A DNA stretch of 64,000 bases from Streptomyces sp. NBC_00344 (lineage in GTDB: Bacteria > Actinomycetota > Actinomycetes > Streptomycetales > Streptomycetaceae), in assembly GCF_036088315.1 (NCBI RefSeq), contig NZ_CP107996.1, forward strand, positions 1,880,501 through 1,944,500, read 5' to 3'. Made by a program: the position numbers and the translations under genes. The notes beneath the pieces are model-generated. The model worked only from the letters and a program-made list of their open reading frames with translations. It made no database searches and was not told the origin of the DNA. Shown here piece after piece: positions 38,247 to 48,061 of the stretch; within the stretch, counting starts at the first letter, position 1; every line of letters begins with the position of its first letter.

Positions 38247-39020
38247 TCAGCCTACTGGCGGGTAGCCGTATCCGGCGGCCGGCGACGGGGCCCCGTGGGC
38301 CTCACGGTCGTAGAACGGACGGGTGTGCGTCCGCAGCCACATCCCGACCGGGTCGTACTCGTCGGACATCGCGACGGTCGATACGGGCAGCCCGTCGGGC
38401 ACCGCGGCGATCGACTGCTGCATCATCGCCCGCACGGAGTCGACCGACTGCTGTCCGGTGTCGTAGAGATCCAGACCGATGGCCAGATACGGGGTGCCGA
38501 TGGCGGGCTGCACCCAGACCCGGCGCAGCGAGCGGACCGCAGGGGTGCGGTGGGCGTTCTGGCTGAGCAGGGCGTAGAACTGCGGGATGTCGATGGCGGG
38601 TTCGGACAGTCGCAGCGGACCGGCGGGCATCCGGTCGAGGCCGGTGGCGACCCGCCGCAGATCGGTCCAGGGGATTCCCACACCTCCGCCGGAGGTGTGC
38701 GGGTTGAGCCAGATACCCCAGCGGTCCGGATAGAGCGAACGGGCCAGATCGCGACCGGTGATCACCTCGTGCGATCGGTTCCAGCCACTGACCGCCAGCT
38801 CCTGGGCCGACGTCACGCACGGGGCGTAACCGAGCCCTTCGACCTCCATGTTCCCGTACTGCGCGTCGGGCGCACCGGCCTGGCCGTGCCAGAGCAGCAT
38901 CCAGAGGTGGCCGTCGGCGAGGGCGTGCAGCAGCGCCTCGTAGGCGTCGTACCGCCCGGGGGTCACCTGGCGCAGCATGTGCTCCACCTGCCCGGCCGCC
39001 GCCGTGCCCGACGCACTCAC
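38247..39020 (-). CDS. SseB C-terminal domain protein
   Basis: 257 residues from GTG 39020 ('GAGGGGCGGTACCCA' upstream). The N-terminal half has 'YEALLHALADGHLWMLLWHG' and 'GYAPCVTSAQELAVSGWNRS', and the C-terminal half has 'VWVQPAIGTPYLAIGLDLYD' and 'GMWLRTHTRPFYDREA', matching the SseB N- and C-terminal modules. SseB was named for enhanced serine sensitivity in E. coli; its mechanism is unknown. A paralogue lies just upstream, and serine/glycine genes follow. Confidence 0.82.
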   Translation of the reverse strand: MSASGTAAAGQVEHMLRQVTPGRYDAYEALLHALADGHLWMLLWHGQAGAPDAQYGNMEVEGLGYAPCVTSAQELAVSGWNRSHEVITGRDLARSLYPDRWGIWLNPHTSGGGVGIPWTDLRRVATGLDRMPAGPLRLSEPAIDIPQFYALLSQNAHRTPAVRSLRRVWVQPAIGTPYLAIGLDLYDTGQQSVDSVRAMMQQSIAAVPDGLPVSTVAMSDEYDPVGMWLRTHTRPFYDREAHGAPSPAAGYGYPPVG

Positions 39021-39308
39021 TGGGTACCGCCCCTCTTCGATCCGCCGTCCCTCAGCTGTCGCTGGGGGACGTCCCCTCCGGCCGACTCTTCCGCCGACCG
39101 TGCCGCGCATCCCACCAGCTTAGGCGGGCGGGCCTCTTGACCACCCACTGAGGACCGACCCGTAATCCCCGCGGGCGCACGACGACAGCCACGGCACCTC
39201 GCCGCGCGGGGTGTACGCCCGAATCCATCCAGTATGCGCGCCCCTGCGCCGTGCGATGCGGCGCCGCCGGCTCGGCACGCTGATTCGCCAGGGAGCACCC
39301 GGCAGTTC

Positions 39309-40058
39309 TCAGGAGGGCGTCAGCGCGTCCCTGACATAGAAGGGCCGCACCCTTTCCAGCATCCAGTCGGCCACCGGATCCTGCGCCACGTCCAGCAGGA
39401 CCAGATTGACCGGCCAGCGCACCTCGACCCGGCCCAGTACCCGGCCGAGAGCATCCATCGGGGCGTCCCGGCCCTCGCCTTCCCAGGCCGAGAACTCGAC
39501 TCCGACGAAGAGCACCGGATCCCCGCCCTCGATCGAGGCCAGCGCCCTGCGCGCCGAGCTGACCGCCCCGATCTGCTCGAACTCGCCTGCCGCCGCCGAG
39601 AGGAAGTCGACCGGGTCGTCCTGCCAGTCCGGTTCGAACAGCCGCACCCGGCCACCGCTCGCAGGTCCGTCCAGGGACGTGCGCCCGGCCCGGCAGAGCT
39701 CCGCCACGGCGGGCGGCGGCAGCGGCACACCGATCGCGCCGCCCGGGTTCACGGCTATGCCCAGCTGCGGGGGAAGACCCCGGGCGAATGCGACGGCGGG
39801 CGCCACCGTGAAGGAGAGATGGGATCCGACGCACTGCAGGAACTGTGCCTCGGAGCTGAAGACGGGGACGTACGCCCCGCCCTCGATGTCGAGCGTGGGC
39901 AGGTCGAGCGCACGGCTGTCGTTGCTGCCGCCGTTGGGCAGCGGCACCCAGAGATTGCTGCGTCCCAGCACCTCGATCAGCCGGCCGCCCGCGGCGGGGT
40001 TACCGACCGAGGCCGTCAGTACCTCTTCGAGCTCGTTGCCCGGCCATGCCATGTCCAC
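39309..40058 (-). CDS. sseB: Enhanced serine sensitivity protein SseB
   Basis: 249 residues; the GTG at 40058 has 'GAAGGGGATATCTCG' upstream, and ATG 40052 is a near alternative. The SseB N-terminal module reads 'GGRLIEVLGRSNLWVPLPNG', 'YVPVFSSEAQFLQCVG' and 'LGIAVNPGGAIGVPLPPPAV'. The C-terminal module has 'VLFVGVEFSAWEGEGRDAPM' and 'DWMLERVRPFYVRDAL'. It is soluble with no signal peptide. Its place beside gcvT, glyA and sdaA fits a role in serine tolerance, but this is inference. Confidence 0.88.
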   Translation of the reverse strand: MDMAWPGNELEEVLTASVGNPAAGGRLIEVLGRSNLWVPLPNGGSNDSRALDLPTLDIEGGAYVPVFSSEAQFLQCVGSHLSFTVAPAVAFARGLPPQLGIAVNPGGAIGVPLPPPAVAELCRAGRTSLDGPASGGRVRLFEPDWQDDPVDFLSAAAGEFEQIGAVSSARRALASIEGGDPVLFVGVEFSAWEGEGRDAPMDALGRVLGRVEVRWPVNLVLLDVAQDPVADWMLERVRPFYVRDALTPS

Positions 40059-40098
40059 CGAGATATCCCCTTCTCACCTGTCGTGTACTGAACGAACC

Positions 40099-40821
40099 CT
40101 AACGACCCTGTGGACGGTCGTGACTCTGCCCTTCCCCGGACCACGGCCCGTCCCCGAAGCCGATCCGGCGCAGGGTTCCCGCAGCCTCCCGGTCGAGCAG
40201 CACCGCCGAACCACAGCCCGCAGGCAGCCGCTCGCGCTCCGCTTCGCGCACCAGCCGGCCGACCGCGTGCCGGTGCCTGGCGAACGCGTACGCGGAGACG
40301 CCCCGGCCGCGCTCGTCCTGGCCCGCCCGCGCCACCTCTGGAGGGACGTCGAGCAGCAGCAGATGCAGGGCTCCCCCGCGGCGCCGCGCCGCTCCGGCGA
40401 GCCGGGCGCGTACCCAGGCCTGGGTCCCGCAGTCGTGCACCACCACGTCCCGGCCGGATCTCAACGCCCGCCACAGACCTGCGTAGTGGGCCGCGCGCAC
40501 CAGCGGGCGGTAGCTCCAGTAGGGCAGGAACCGGGGCATCCGGCGCTCCCAGCGGTCCCGCACGTCCTGCGAGTCGATGCGATGCGCGCCGGCCGCGCGT
40601 CGTAACAGGGTGGACTTTCCGCTGCCCGGCAGACCGGACACCACGACCACGTCCCCCGGGGAGAACCGGAGCCGGTGCGGACTGTGCCCGGCCCTCGCGC
40701 GCAGATCGCGGACCGTGGGCCGCGGCGGCCCGTCGGCCTCCCGCCGCACGGCCCCGGACCTGGCCGGTACCGCACCCGGACCGCCGGTCGCCGTGGCCGC
40801 GCTCCGTCCCTGTCCCGTCAT
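40099..40821 (-). CDS. P-loop ATPase/kinase-like protein
   Basis: 240 residues from ATG 40821. The Walker A is 'VVVVSGLPGSGKSTLLRRAA', followed by 'HRIDSQDVRDRWERR' and 'GRDVVVHDCGTQAW', a Walker B-like strand. 'LDVPPEVARAGQDERGRGVS' and 'FARHRHAVGRLV' resemble zeta-toxin/AAA_33 kinases that phosphorylate small molecules. About 50 residues before the P-loop are disordered. No antitoxin gene is adjacent. It lies 40 bases upstream of sseB and may be its operon partner. Confidence 0.8.
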   Translation of the reverse strand: MTGQGRSAATATGGPGAVPARSGAVRREADGPPRPTVRDLRARAGHSPHRLRFSPGDVVVVSGLPGSGKSTLLRRAAGAHRIDSQDVRDRWERRMPRFLPYWSYRPLVRAAHYAGLWRALRSGRDVVVHDCGTQAWVRARLAGAARRRGGALHLLLLDVPPEVARAGQDERGRGVSAYAFARHRHAVGRLVREAERERLPAGCGSAVLLDREAAGTLRRIGFGDGPWSGEGQSHDRPQGR

Positions 40822-40978
40822 GACCGCTCCCCCCGTCGGGCGTTGAACCCCTGCCCAAGAAGTGTAAAGAAACGGTAATGCGGCACAAGGTGATTTGCCG
40901 GTTCCGCCCGCCGCGCGACGACGGTTCCCCCTCCCGTGCGATGATGTGCGCGCCAAACTCCATACAGGCCGTTCGAAT

Positions 40979-41200
40979 CCGCGCGGGAGAGTCCTCGGCC
41001 TTCGGCCGGGGCGCCGAAGGAGCAAGTCCCTCCCTTGTAATCTCTCAGGCCCCGTACCGCGCGGACGAGGCAGATCTGAAAAGCGGGCCGCCGCCGTGCG
41101 GCCCCACCCAAGGTGCAAGCCGAGCCCCGTCAGGAGGCGCCGGCGAACCTCTCAGGTTCCGATGACAGATGGGGAGGAATCGTCCTCGCCTGTCATGCCC
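40979..41200 (+). ncRNA. Tandem glycine riboswitch upstream of gcvT
   Basis: Two aptamers are visible. The first (about 40980-41085) has GCGGGAGAG, the core GCCGAAGGAGCAAG and AATCTCTCAGGC. The second (about 41086-41180) has CAAGGTGCAAGC, AACCTCTCAGGTTCCGATG and ACAGATGGGGAGG. The order and linker match the cooperative gcvT class. Downstream, ATGACAG (41162-41168) can pair with CTGTCAT (41190-41196), with GAGGA/TCCTC inside, forming a stem that competes with the end of aptamer 2. A Shine-Dalgarno (GGGAG) follows at 41202-41206. Glycine binding should raise gcvT expression. Confidence 0.92.
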
Positions 41201-41214
41201 TGGGAGCCCCACAT

Positions 41215-42330
41215 ATGAGCACCGCCCCCCGTCTCACCGCCCTCGACGCGACCCACCGTTCGCTCGGCGCGACGATGACCGACTTCGCCGGCTGGGACAT
41301 GCCGCTGCGCTACGCCAGCGAGCGCGACGAGCACAACGCCGTACGGACCCGCGCCGGACTCTTCGACCTCTCCCACATGGGCGAGATCACCGTCACCGGA
41401 CCGGGCGCCGTGGATCTGCTGAACTACGCCCTGGTCGGCAACATCGGCACGGTCGGCGCGGGCCGCGCCCGGTACACGATGATCTGCCGGGAGGACGGCG
41501 GCATCCTCGACGACCTGATCGTCTACCGGCTGGACGACACCGAATACATGGTCGTGGCCAATGCGGGCAACGCGCAGACCGTGCTGGACGCGCTGGCCGA
41601 GCGCTCGGCGGGCTTCGATGCCGAGGTGCGCGACGACCGCGACGCGTACGCGCTGATCGCCGTGCAGGGCCCCGAGTCCCCCGGCATCCTGAAGTCGCTG
41701 ACCGACGCGGACCTGGACGGGCTGAAGTACTACGCGGGCCTGCCCGGCACGGTGGCCGGCGTTCCGGCGCTGATCGCCCGCACCGGCTACACCGGCGAGG
41801 ACGGCTTCGAGCTGTTCGTCGCCCCGTCCGACGCCGTCCGGCTGTGGCAGGCACTGACCGAGGCAGGCGCCCCCGCCGGTCTGGTGCCCTGCGGCCTCTC
41901 CTGCCGCGACACCCTGCGTCTGGAGGCCGGCATGCCGCTGTACGGGCACGAGCTGACCACCGCTCTGACCCCCTTCGACGCCGGGCTCGGCCGGGTCGTC
42001 AAGTTCGAGAAGGAGGGCGACTTCGTCGGGCGTTCCTCCCTGGAGGCCGCCGCCGAGCGGGCTGTCTCCAGCCCTCCGCGCAAGCTCGTCGGTCTGATCG
42101 CCGAGGGCCGCCGCGTCCCCCGGGCGGGCTACCCGGTCGTGGCCGGCGGCCAGGTGATCGGCGAGGTCACATCCGGTGCCCCGTCGCCCACTCTCGGCAA
42201 GCCCCTCGCCATCGCCTACGTCGACGCGGCCCACGCCGAGCCCGGCACCTCCGGCGTGGGCGTGGACATCCGCGGTACGCATGAGCCGTACGAGGTCGTG
42301 GCACTCCCCTTCTACAAGCGCCGGAAGTGA
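41215..42330 (+). CDS. gcvT: Glycine cleavage system aminomethyltransferase (T protein)
   Basis: 371 residues. '[20 protein letters not shown]', '[11 protein letters not shown]', '[20 protein letters not shown]', '[12 protein letters not shown]' and '[16 protein letters not shown]' are all standard GcvT elements for tetrahydrofolate and lipoyl-lysine handling. It transfers the methylene group from the H protein to THF, releasing ammonia. The ATG at 41215 lies eight bases after GGGAG, just downstream of the tandem riboswitch. It heads gcvT-gcvH-glyA. Confidence 0.97.
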   Translation: MSTAPRLTALDATHRSLGATMTDFAGWDMPLRYASERDEHNAVRTRAGLFDLSHMGEITVTGPGAVDLLNYALVGNIGTVGAGRARYTMICREDGGILDDLIVYRLDDTEYMVVANAGNAQTVLDALAERSAGFDAEVRDDRDAYALIAVQGPESPGILKSLTDADLDGLKYYAGLPGTVAGVPALIARTGYTGEDGFELFVAPSDAVRLWQALTEAGAPAGLVPCGLSCRDTLRLEAGMPLYGHELTTALTPFDAGLGRVVKFEKEGDFVGRSSLEAAAERAVSSPPRKLVGLIAEGRRVPRAGYPVVAGGQVIGEVTSGAPSPTLGKPLAIAYVDAAHAEPGTSGVGVDIRGTHEPYEVVALPFYKRRK

Positions 42331-42418
42331 CCCACTCCACGCTCTCCGGCCCCCGCCTCGTCTCAATCCTCAAGACACCCGTTCACCAGCACTCCACCGC
42401 ATCCAGGAGAATCAGGTC

Positions 42419-42799
42419 ATGAGCAACCCCCAGCAGCTGCGTTACAGCAAGGAGCACGAGTGGCTGTCGGTCGCCGAGGACGGCGTCTCGACGGTCGGCA
42501 TCACGGAGTTCGCGGCCAACGCGCTCGGTGACGTCGTCTACGCCCAGCTCCCTGAGGCCGGCTCCACGGTGACCGCGGGAGAGACCTGCGGTGAGCTGGA
42601 GTCGACCAAGTCGGTCAGCGATCTGTACGCCCCGGTGTCCGGTGAGATCACCGAGATCAACCAGGACGTCATCGACGACCCGTCGCTGGTGAACACCGCT
42701 CCCTTCGAGGGCGGTTGGCTGTTCAAGGTGCGCGTCACCGGCGAGCCGGACGATCTGCTCACCGCCGACGAGTACGACGCTCTCTCCGCCGGCAACTAG
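42419..42799 (+). CDS. gcvH: Glycine cleavage system H protein
   Basis: 126 residues. The lipoylated lysine is Lys64 in '[20 protein letters not shown]', and '[10 protein letters not shown]' and '[12 protein letters not shown]' close the fold. It carries the aminomethyl group between P, T and L proteins. 'CAGGAGAATCAGGTC' precedes the ATG. The gcvP gene is not in this window. Confidence 0.97.
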   Translation: MSNPQQLRYSKEHEWLSVAEDGVSTVGITEFAANALGDVVYAQLPEAGSTVTAGETCGELESTKSVSDLYAPVSGEITEINQDVIDDPSLVNTAPFEGGWLFKVRVTGEPDDLLTADEYDALSAGN

Positions 42800-42809
42800 G
42801 GATTCTTTG

Positions 42810-44069
<1,260 letters not shown>

Positions 44070-44109
44070 TAGTTCCGTACGGCATTCCGTACCCTTTTGT
44101 ACGAACACC

Positions 44110-44147
44110 GGGGCACCGCGCACACTGGACAGTGCGCGTGGTGCCCC
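44110..44147 (+). terminator. Hairpin between glyA and sdaA
   Basis: GGGGCACC (44110-44117) pairs with GGTGCCCC (44140-44147), with an inner CGCAC/GTGCG stem. It lies 40 bases after glyA and 75 before sdaA, without a T-tract. It could end the gcv-glyA transcript or attenuate read-through into sdaA. Confidence 0.55.
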
Positions 44148-44222
44148 GCACCGCGTATTCGCTCAGGCTTTCTGCACCACCCCGGCAGACAACGGCGTCT
44201 ACCAACCATTGAGGAGTCACCC

Positions 44223-45590
44223 GTGGCCATCTCGGTCTTCGACCTGTTCTCGATCGGCATCGGCCCGTCCAGCTCCCATACGGTCGGCCCCATGCGCGCG
44301 GCCCGGATGTTCGCCCGGCGCCTGAAGAACGAGGGCCTGCTGGCCCACACCGCGTCGGTACGCGCCGAGCTCTTCGGTTCCCTGGGTGCGACCGGCCACG
44401 GACACGGCACCCCCAAGGCGGTGCTCCTCGGCCTGGAGGGCGAATCCCCCCGCACGGTCGATGTCGAGCACGCCGACCAGCGGATCGACCACATCCGCGA
44501 CACCGGCCGCATCAACCTCCTGGGCGCGCACGAAATCGCCTTCGACTACGACCGGGACCTGAAGCTGCACCGCCGCAAGGCACTGCCGTACCACGCCAAC
44601 GGTATGACGGTGTCCGCCCGCGATCACGAGGGCGTCCTGCTGCTGGAGAAGACGTACTACTCGGTGGGCGGTGGCTTCGTCGTCGACGAGGACGCCGTCG
44701 GCGAAGACCGCATCGTGCTCGACGACACCGTGCTGAAGCACCCCTTCCGCACCGGCGACGAGCTGCTCCGGCAGACCCGCGAGACCGGCCTGTCGATCTC
44801 CGCCCTGATGCTCGACAACGAGAAGGCCTGGCGCAGCGAGGCCGAGATCCGCGCGGGGCTCCTCGACATCTGGGGGGTCATGCAGTCCTGCGTCTCCCGC
44901 GGTATCTCCCGTGAGGGCATACTCCCCGGCGGCCTCAAGGTCCGCCGCCGCGCCGCCCACTCGGCCCGCCAGCTGCGCGCCGAGGGCGATCCGCTGGCCC
45001 ACGCCATGGAGTGGATCACCCTCTACGCGATGGCGGTGAACGAGGAGAACGCCGCGGGCGGCCGCGTCGTCACCGCGCCGACGAACGGCGCGGCCGGCAT
45101 CATCCCGGCGGTCCTGCACTACTACATCAACTTCATCCCCGGCGCCGACGAGGACGGTGTCGTCCGCTTCCTGCTCGCGGCCGGCGCCATCGGCATGCTC
45201 TTCAAGGAGAACGCCTCCATCTCCGGCGCCGAGGTCGGCTGCCAGGGCGAGGTCGGCTCCGCCTGCTCCATGGCGGCCGGCGCGCTGGCCGAGGTACTCG
45301 GCGGCTCCCCCGAGCAGGTGGAGAACGCCGCCGAAATCGGCATGGAACACAATCTGGGCCTCACCTGCGACCCGGTCGGTGGTCTCGTCCAGATCCCGTG
45401 CATCGAGCGCAACGGCATGGCGGCGGTCAAGGCGGTCACCGCGGCCAAGATGGCGATGCGCGGCGACGGCAGCCACAAGGTGTCGCTGGACAAGGTCATC
45501 AAGACCATGAAGGAGACCGGCGCCGATATGTCGGTGAAGTACAAGGAGACCGCGCGTGGCGGGCTCGCGGTGAACATCATCGAGTGCTGA
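44223..45590 (+). CDS. sdaA: L-serine ammonia-lyase (iron-sulfur type, single chain)
   Basis: 455 residues from GTG 44223 with 'GAGGAGTCACCC' upstream. The beta domain opens with '[20 protein letters not shown]'. The alpha domain has '[20 protein letters not shown]', and the likely [4Fe-4S] cysteines occur in '[15 protein letters not shown]' and '[19 protein letters not shown]'. It deaminates serine to pyruvate. Together with the SseB proteins and gcv-glyA genes it forms a serine/glycine disposal cluster. Confidence 0.97.
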   Translation: MAISVFDLFSIGIGPSSSHTVGPMRAARMFARRLKNEGLLAHTASVRAELFGSLGATGHGHGTPKAVLLGLEGESPRTVDVEHADQRIDHIRDTGRINLLGAHEIAFDYDRDLKLHRRKALPYHANGMTVSARDHEGVLLLEKTYYSVGGGFVVDEDAVGEDRIVLDDTVLKHPFRTGDELLRQTRETGLSISALMLDNEKAWRSEAEIRAGLLDIWGVMQSCVSRGISREGILPGGLKVRRRAAHSARQLRAEGDPLAHAMEWITLYAMAVNEENAAGGRVVTAPTNGAAGIIPAVLHYYINFIPGADEDGVVRFLLAAGAIGMLFKENASISGAEVGCQGEVGSACSMAAGALAEVLGGSPEQVENAAEIGMEHNLGLTCDPVGGLVQIPCIERNGMAAVKAVTAAKMAMRGDGSHKVSLDKVIKTMKETGADMSVKYKETARGGLAVNIIEC

Positions 45591-45676
45591 GGGAATCGCA
45601 CGGGAACTCCGCCCCGCCCGCTGGATGCCTCACCTCGGCCCGCTGAGCCCACTGGTGGGGTGTCTCTCACCTGAGG

Positions 45677-46770
45677 TCATGCAGCGAGAAATCGGGAGAT
45701 GTCGCGGAGTTCCGCGTCGAGGGCCTCTGCGCCGGCGCCGCCCAGATCGCCGTCGAACGGTTCCAGGGCGACGGCGCGTGTCCGGTCCCGGCGCCAGACC
45801 CCGCGGACCAGTCCGTCCACCACGACGGTGGGGCTGATCTGACCGCCGCCCGGCCGGACCACGTGCTCGTGCTCCGGCTCGACGGACAGCCGGCGGTCCG
45901 CGTACCCCACCAGATAGTTGTCGTAGGCCGGCAGCAATCGGACGTCACCCACCGGCTCCGGGCAGCGCGATGAACCGGCGGGCAGCGCGTACTCATCCAG
46001 GTCTCCGACGCGGCACGGTTCGATCCGACCGGCCCTGAGCAGTTCCTTCCATGCGGTGCGGACCGCGGGCAGCCCGAGCCCCGACCAGGTGGCGAAGTCG
46101 GCCACTGTCGCCGGCCCGTGCGCCGCCAGGTACCGGTGCAGCAGCTCTCCGACCGCACCCGCACCGGAGGGTCCGGCAGAGGCGGGCAGCCAGTGTCCGC
46201 GAGCACATAGGTGGCGGAGCCGTCCTCCTGGACCGGACCGAAACAGGCGGTACCGAGCAGAGCGGATCGGCGGACGAGGTGGAACGGCACCTGCCCGGAG
46301 GCGTCGAGACCCGCTTCGGCCATCCGCACCGCGAGCTCACCGCGGGTCAGGGGGCCGCCGGCCAGAGACTCGGTGATCACCCGCTCCCCCAGTGCCAGTT
46401 CGGCCGGCCCTAGCCCCAGCTCCCGATATCGGCGCTCGCTGCGACGCAGCAGTCGCGGAGCGAGCAGTTCGCGGAGCCAGCCCGCGTCTTTGGCCGGGAC
46501 CATGTACAGCGTGCCGCGCATGAACCAGCCGCGGACCACACTGCGTTCGGCGCCGAGGGCCAGGTACACATCCCCCTCGGTCAGCCCGGAGCCGCGTGCC
46601 CTGACCCCGAGTGTGGCCGCCCTCAGATCCTGCGCCTGCACAGCCAGGCACCGCTCCAGCACGGCGGACACGGACGTCGCGCGCCGATCGCCGCCTACGC
46701 CCTGCGACCACGCGCGGAGCAGTCTGGCCTGGGACGGGCCGAGCTCCCGCACGTTCCTTCTCCTCACCAT
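45677..46770 (-). pseudogene. AlkZ/HTH_42 winged-helix family gene broken by a frameshift
   Basis: The first part (from 46770) encodes about 190 residues of the HTH_42 family: 'LERCLAVQAQDLRAATLGVR', 'YLALGAERSVVRGWFMRGTL', 'TYVLAD'. Near 46194 the frame must shift: the second frame continues with 'WLPASAGPSG', 'LLHRYLAAHGPATVADFATW', 'PVGDVRLLPAYDNYLVGYA' and ends at 45677. Loss of a single base at the 'GCGGAC-ACTGG' site explains it. AlkZ-like proteins are DNA glycosylases that unhook crosslinks in antibiotic producers; the QxQ/QxD-type motif is 'QAQD'. The break could be real or a sequencing error. Confidence 0.85.
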
Positions 46771-46876
46771 GCGCCCTCGATGCTGCCGGTTCCCGAACCG
46801 TAGCCGATGGCCGTCTCCCGTAACCGGCGCACGGACCGTACCCGGCGTGCGTGGAGCCGCGGACTATCCTCGACGC

Positions 46877-47596
46877 GTGATCGAATCCTCCGCCCGCATA
46901 CCGGCCGGCCTCGTTCTGGAAGAAGCGGCGCCGGTGAGCACCCCGCTGCCCGAAGACCGGACACCCGTCGTGTGGCTGGTGGATGTCGCCGGGCAGGGGA
47001 ACACGGCGGCCAGGCTCGCTCCCGGGATTCTGGACGGGAGCGAGCGGTCACGCCTGGCGTCCTTCCACCGCGAGGAGGACCGCGCGCGTTACGCCACGGC
47101 GCATGTGGCCCTGCGGTTGCTGCTCGGTGCCCAGCTGGGCCTGGCGCCGTCCCGCGTACGGCTGGCGCGCGAATCCTGCCCCTGCTGTGGCGGCCCGCAC
47201 GGCCGGCCGGTGACGAGCGACGGACCGGTCCACTTCTCGCTGTCGCACAGCGGCGGCCTTGTGCTGATCGGCTTCTCCTCCGCGCCCGTGGGCGTGGATG
47301 TGGAGGAGACGCCGGACATCGCGGTGGCGAGAGAGGTGAGCAGGGAGCTCCATCCGCTGGAGGCGAGGGAGTTGGCGGCGTTGCCCGAGGGCGACCGGCC
47401 GACCGCGTTCGCTCGGGTGTGGGCGCGTAAGGAGGCCTGCCTCAAGGGCCTGGGGACCGGTCTCGGCCGCAGCCCGTCACTCGACTACGTGGGCACCGAC
47501 CCTGCGTCGCCCTCCTCCCCGGACGGATGGCGGGTCGAGGATGTAGCGGTGCCCGACGGATACGCGGCCGCGACGGCTGTTCGGACGGCCCCGTGA
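46877..47596 (+). CDS. 4'-phosphopantetheinyl transferase (Sfp type)
   Basis: 239 residues if GTG 46877 is the start; a GTG near 46934 ('STPLPEDRTPVVWLVD') is also reasonable. The family motifs are 'GPVHFSLSHSGGLVLIGFSS', 'VGVDVEETPDIAVAREV' (magnesium-binding Asp/Glu) and 'FARVWARKEACLKGLGTGLG'. A 'CPCCGGPHGRPV' segment precedes them, as in Sfp-type enzymes. It converts apo carrier proteins of polyketide or peptide synthases, or fatty acid synthase, to holo form. No carrier protein gene is nearby. Confidence 0.92.
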   Translation: MIESSARIPAGLVLEEAAPVSTPLPEDRTPVVWLVDVAGQGNTAARLAPGILDGSERSRLASFHREEDRARYATAHVALRLLLGAQLGLAPSRVRLARESCPCCGGPHGRPVTSDGPVHFSLSHSGGLVLIGFSSAPVGVDVEETPDIAVAREVSRELHPLEARELAALPEGDRPTAFARVWARKEACLKGLGTGLGRSPSLDYVGTDPASPSSPDGWRVEDVAVPDGYAAATAVRTAP

Positions 47597-47682
47597 TCGC
47601 AGCCCGTCGGGCTCAGCCGCCGCCCCGCGAACCGGCTTCCCTGTCCGAGCCATTGACGCGGCCATGACCTCCGGATAATTTC

Positions 47683-47696
47683 TGAGAGCGCTCTCC
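47683..47696. promoter_or_regulatory. LacI-type palindrome TGAGAGCGCTCTCC
   Basis: The core GAGAGCGCTCTC (47684-47695) is perfectly symmetrical and matches the 14-bp site upstream of the GH64 glucanase gene. CG-centred palindromes of this kind bind LacI-family repressors of sugar and polysaccharide genes in Streptomyces. Confidence 0.6.
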
Positions 47697-47837
47697 TGCG
47701 GACGGCCGCACACATTCGGCGTCCTGCGGGATCCCGCAGGCCCCGGAGGGTGGGGCTCGGAGGTACGGCCTCGAACCACCTTCTCCGGCGACGCCGGCGA
47801 CGGAAGCATGAACTGTCCGGAAAAGCTCAGGCACATG

Positions 47838-47851
47838 TGACAACGTTGTCA
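47838..47851. promoter_or_regulatory. Perfect palindrome TGACAACGTTGTCA
   Basis: A 14-bp exact palindrome with a central CG, typical in form of LacI-family operators, lies 210 bases before the esterase start codon. It differs from the GAGAGCGCTCTC site, so a second regulator may act here. Confidence 0.55.
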
Positions 47852-48061
47852 GTCTGTCATCCACCTGAAGTGGAGGGTTCGCCCGTGGCTCGGCCCGCCG
47901 ATGGGCCAGGACGTCGCCCGATCCCCGGTTCGAGGACAGGACGTGCGCGTTCCACGGCGTCAGCCAGCGCATCCCGCCGCGCAAGACCTGTAACGAGCAC
48001 GGCTGTTCGTCGGTCCTGATCGTCGCCGGCGATTCGCCGCACCACACAGTGAGGACTGTTG

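Larger units (their letters stand above)
47597..48061. other. Long intergenic region upstream of the GDSL esterase gene
   Basis: About 465 bases with no convincing gene; open frames on both strands have no recognisable features. It carries two 14-bp palindromes (47683-47696 and 47838-47851), so it looks like a regulatory region for the secreted esterase. Confidence 0.55.
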
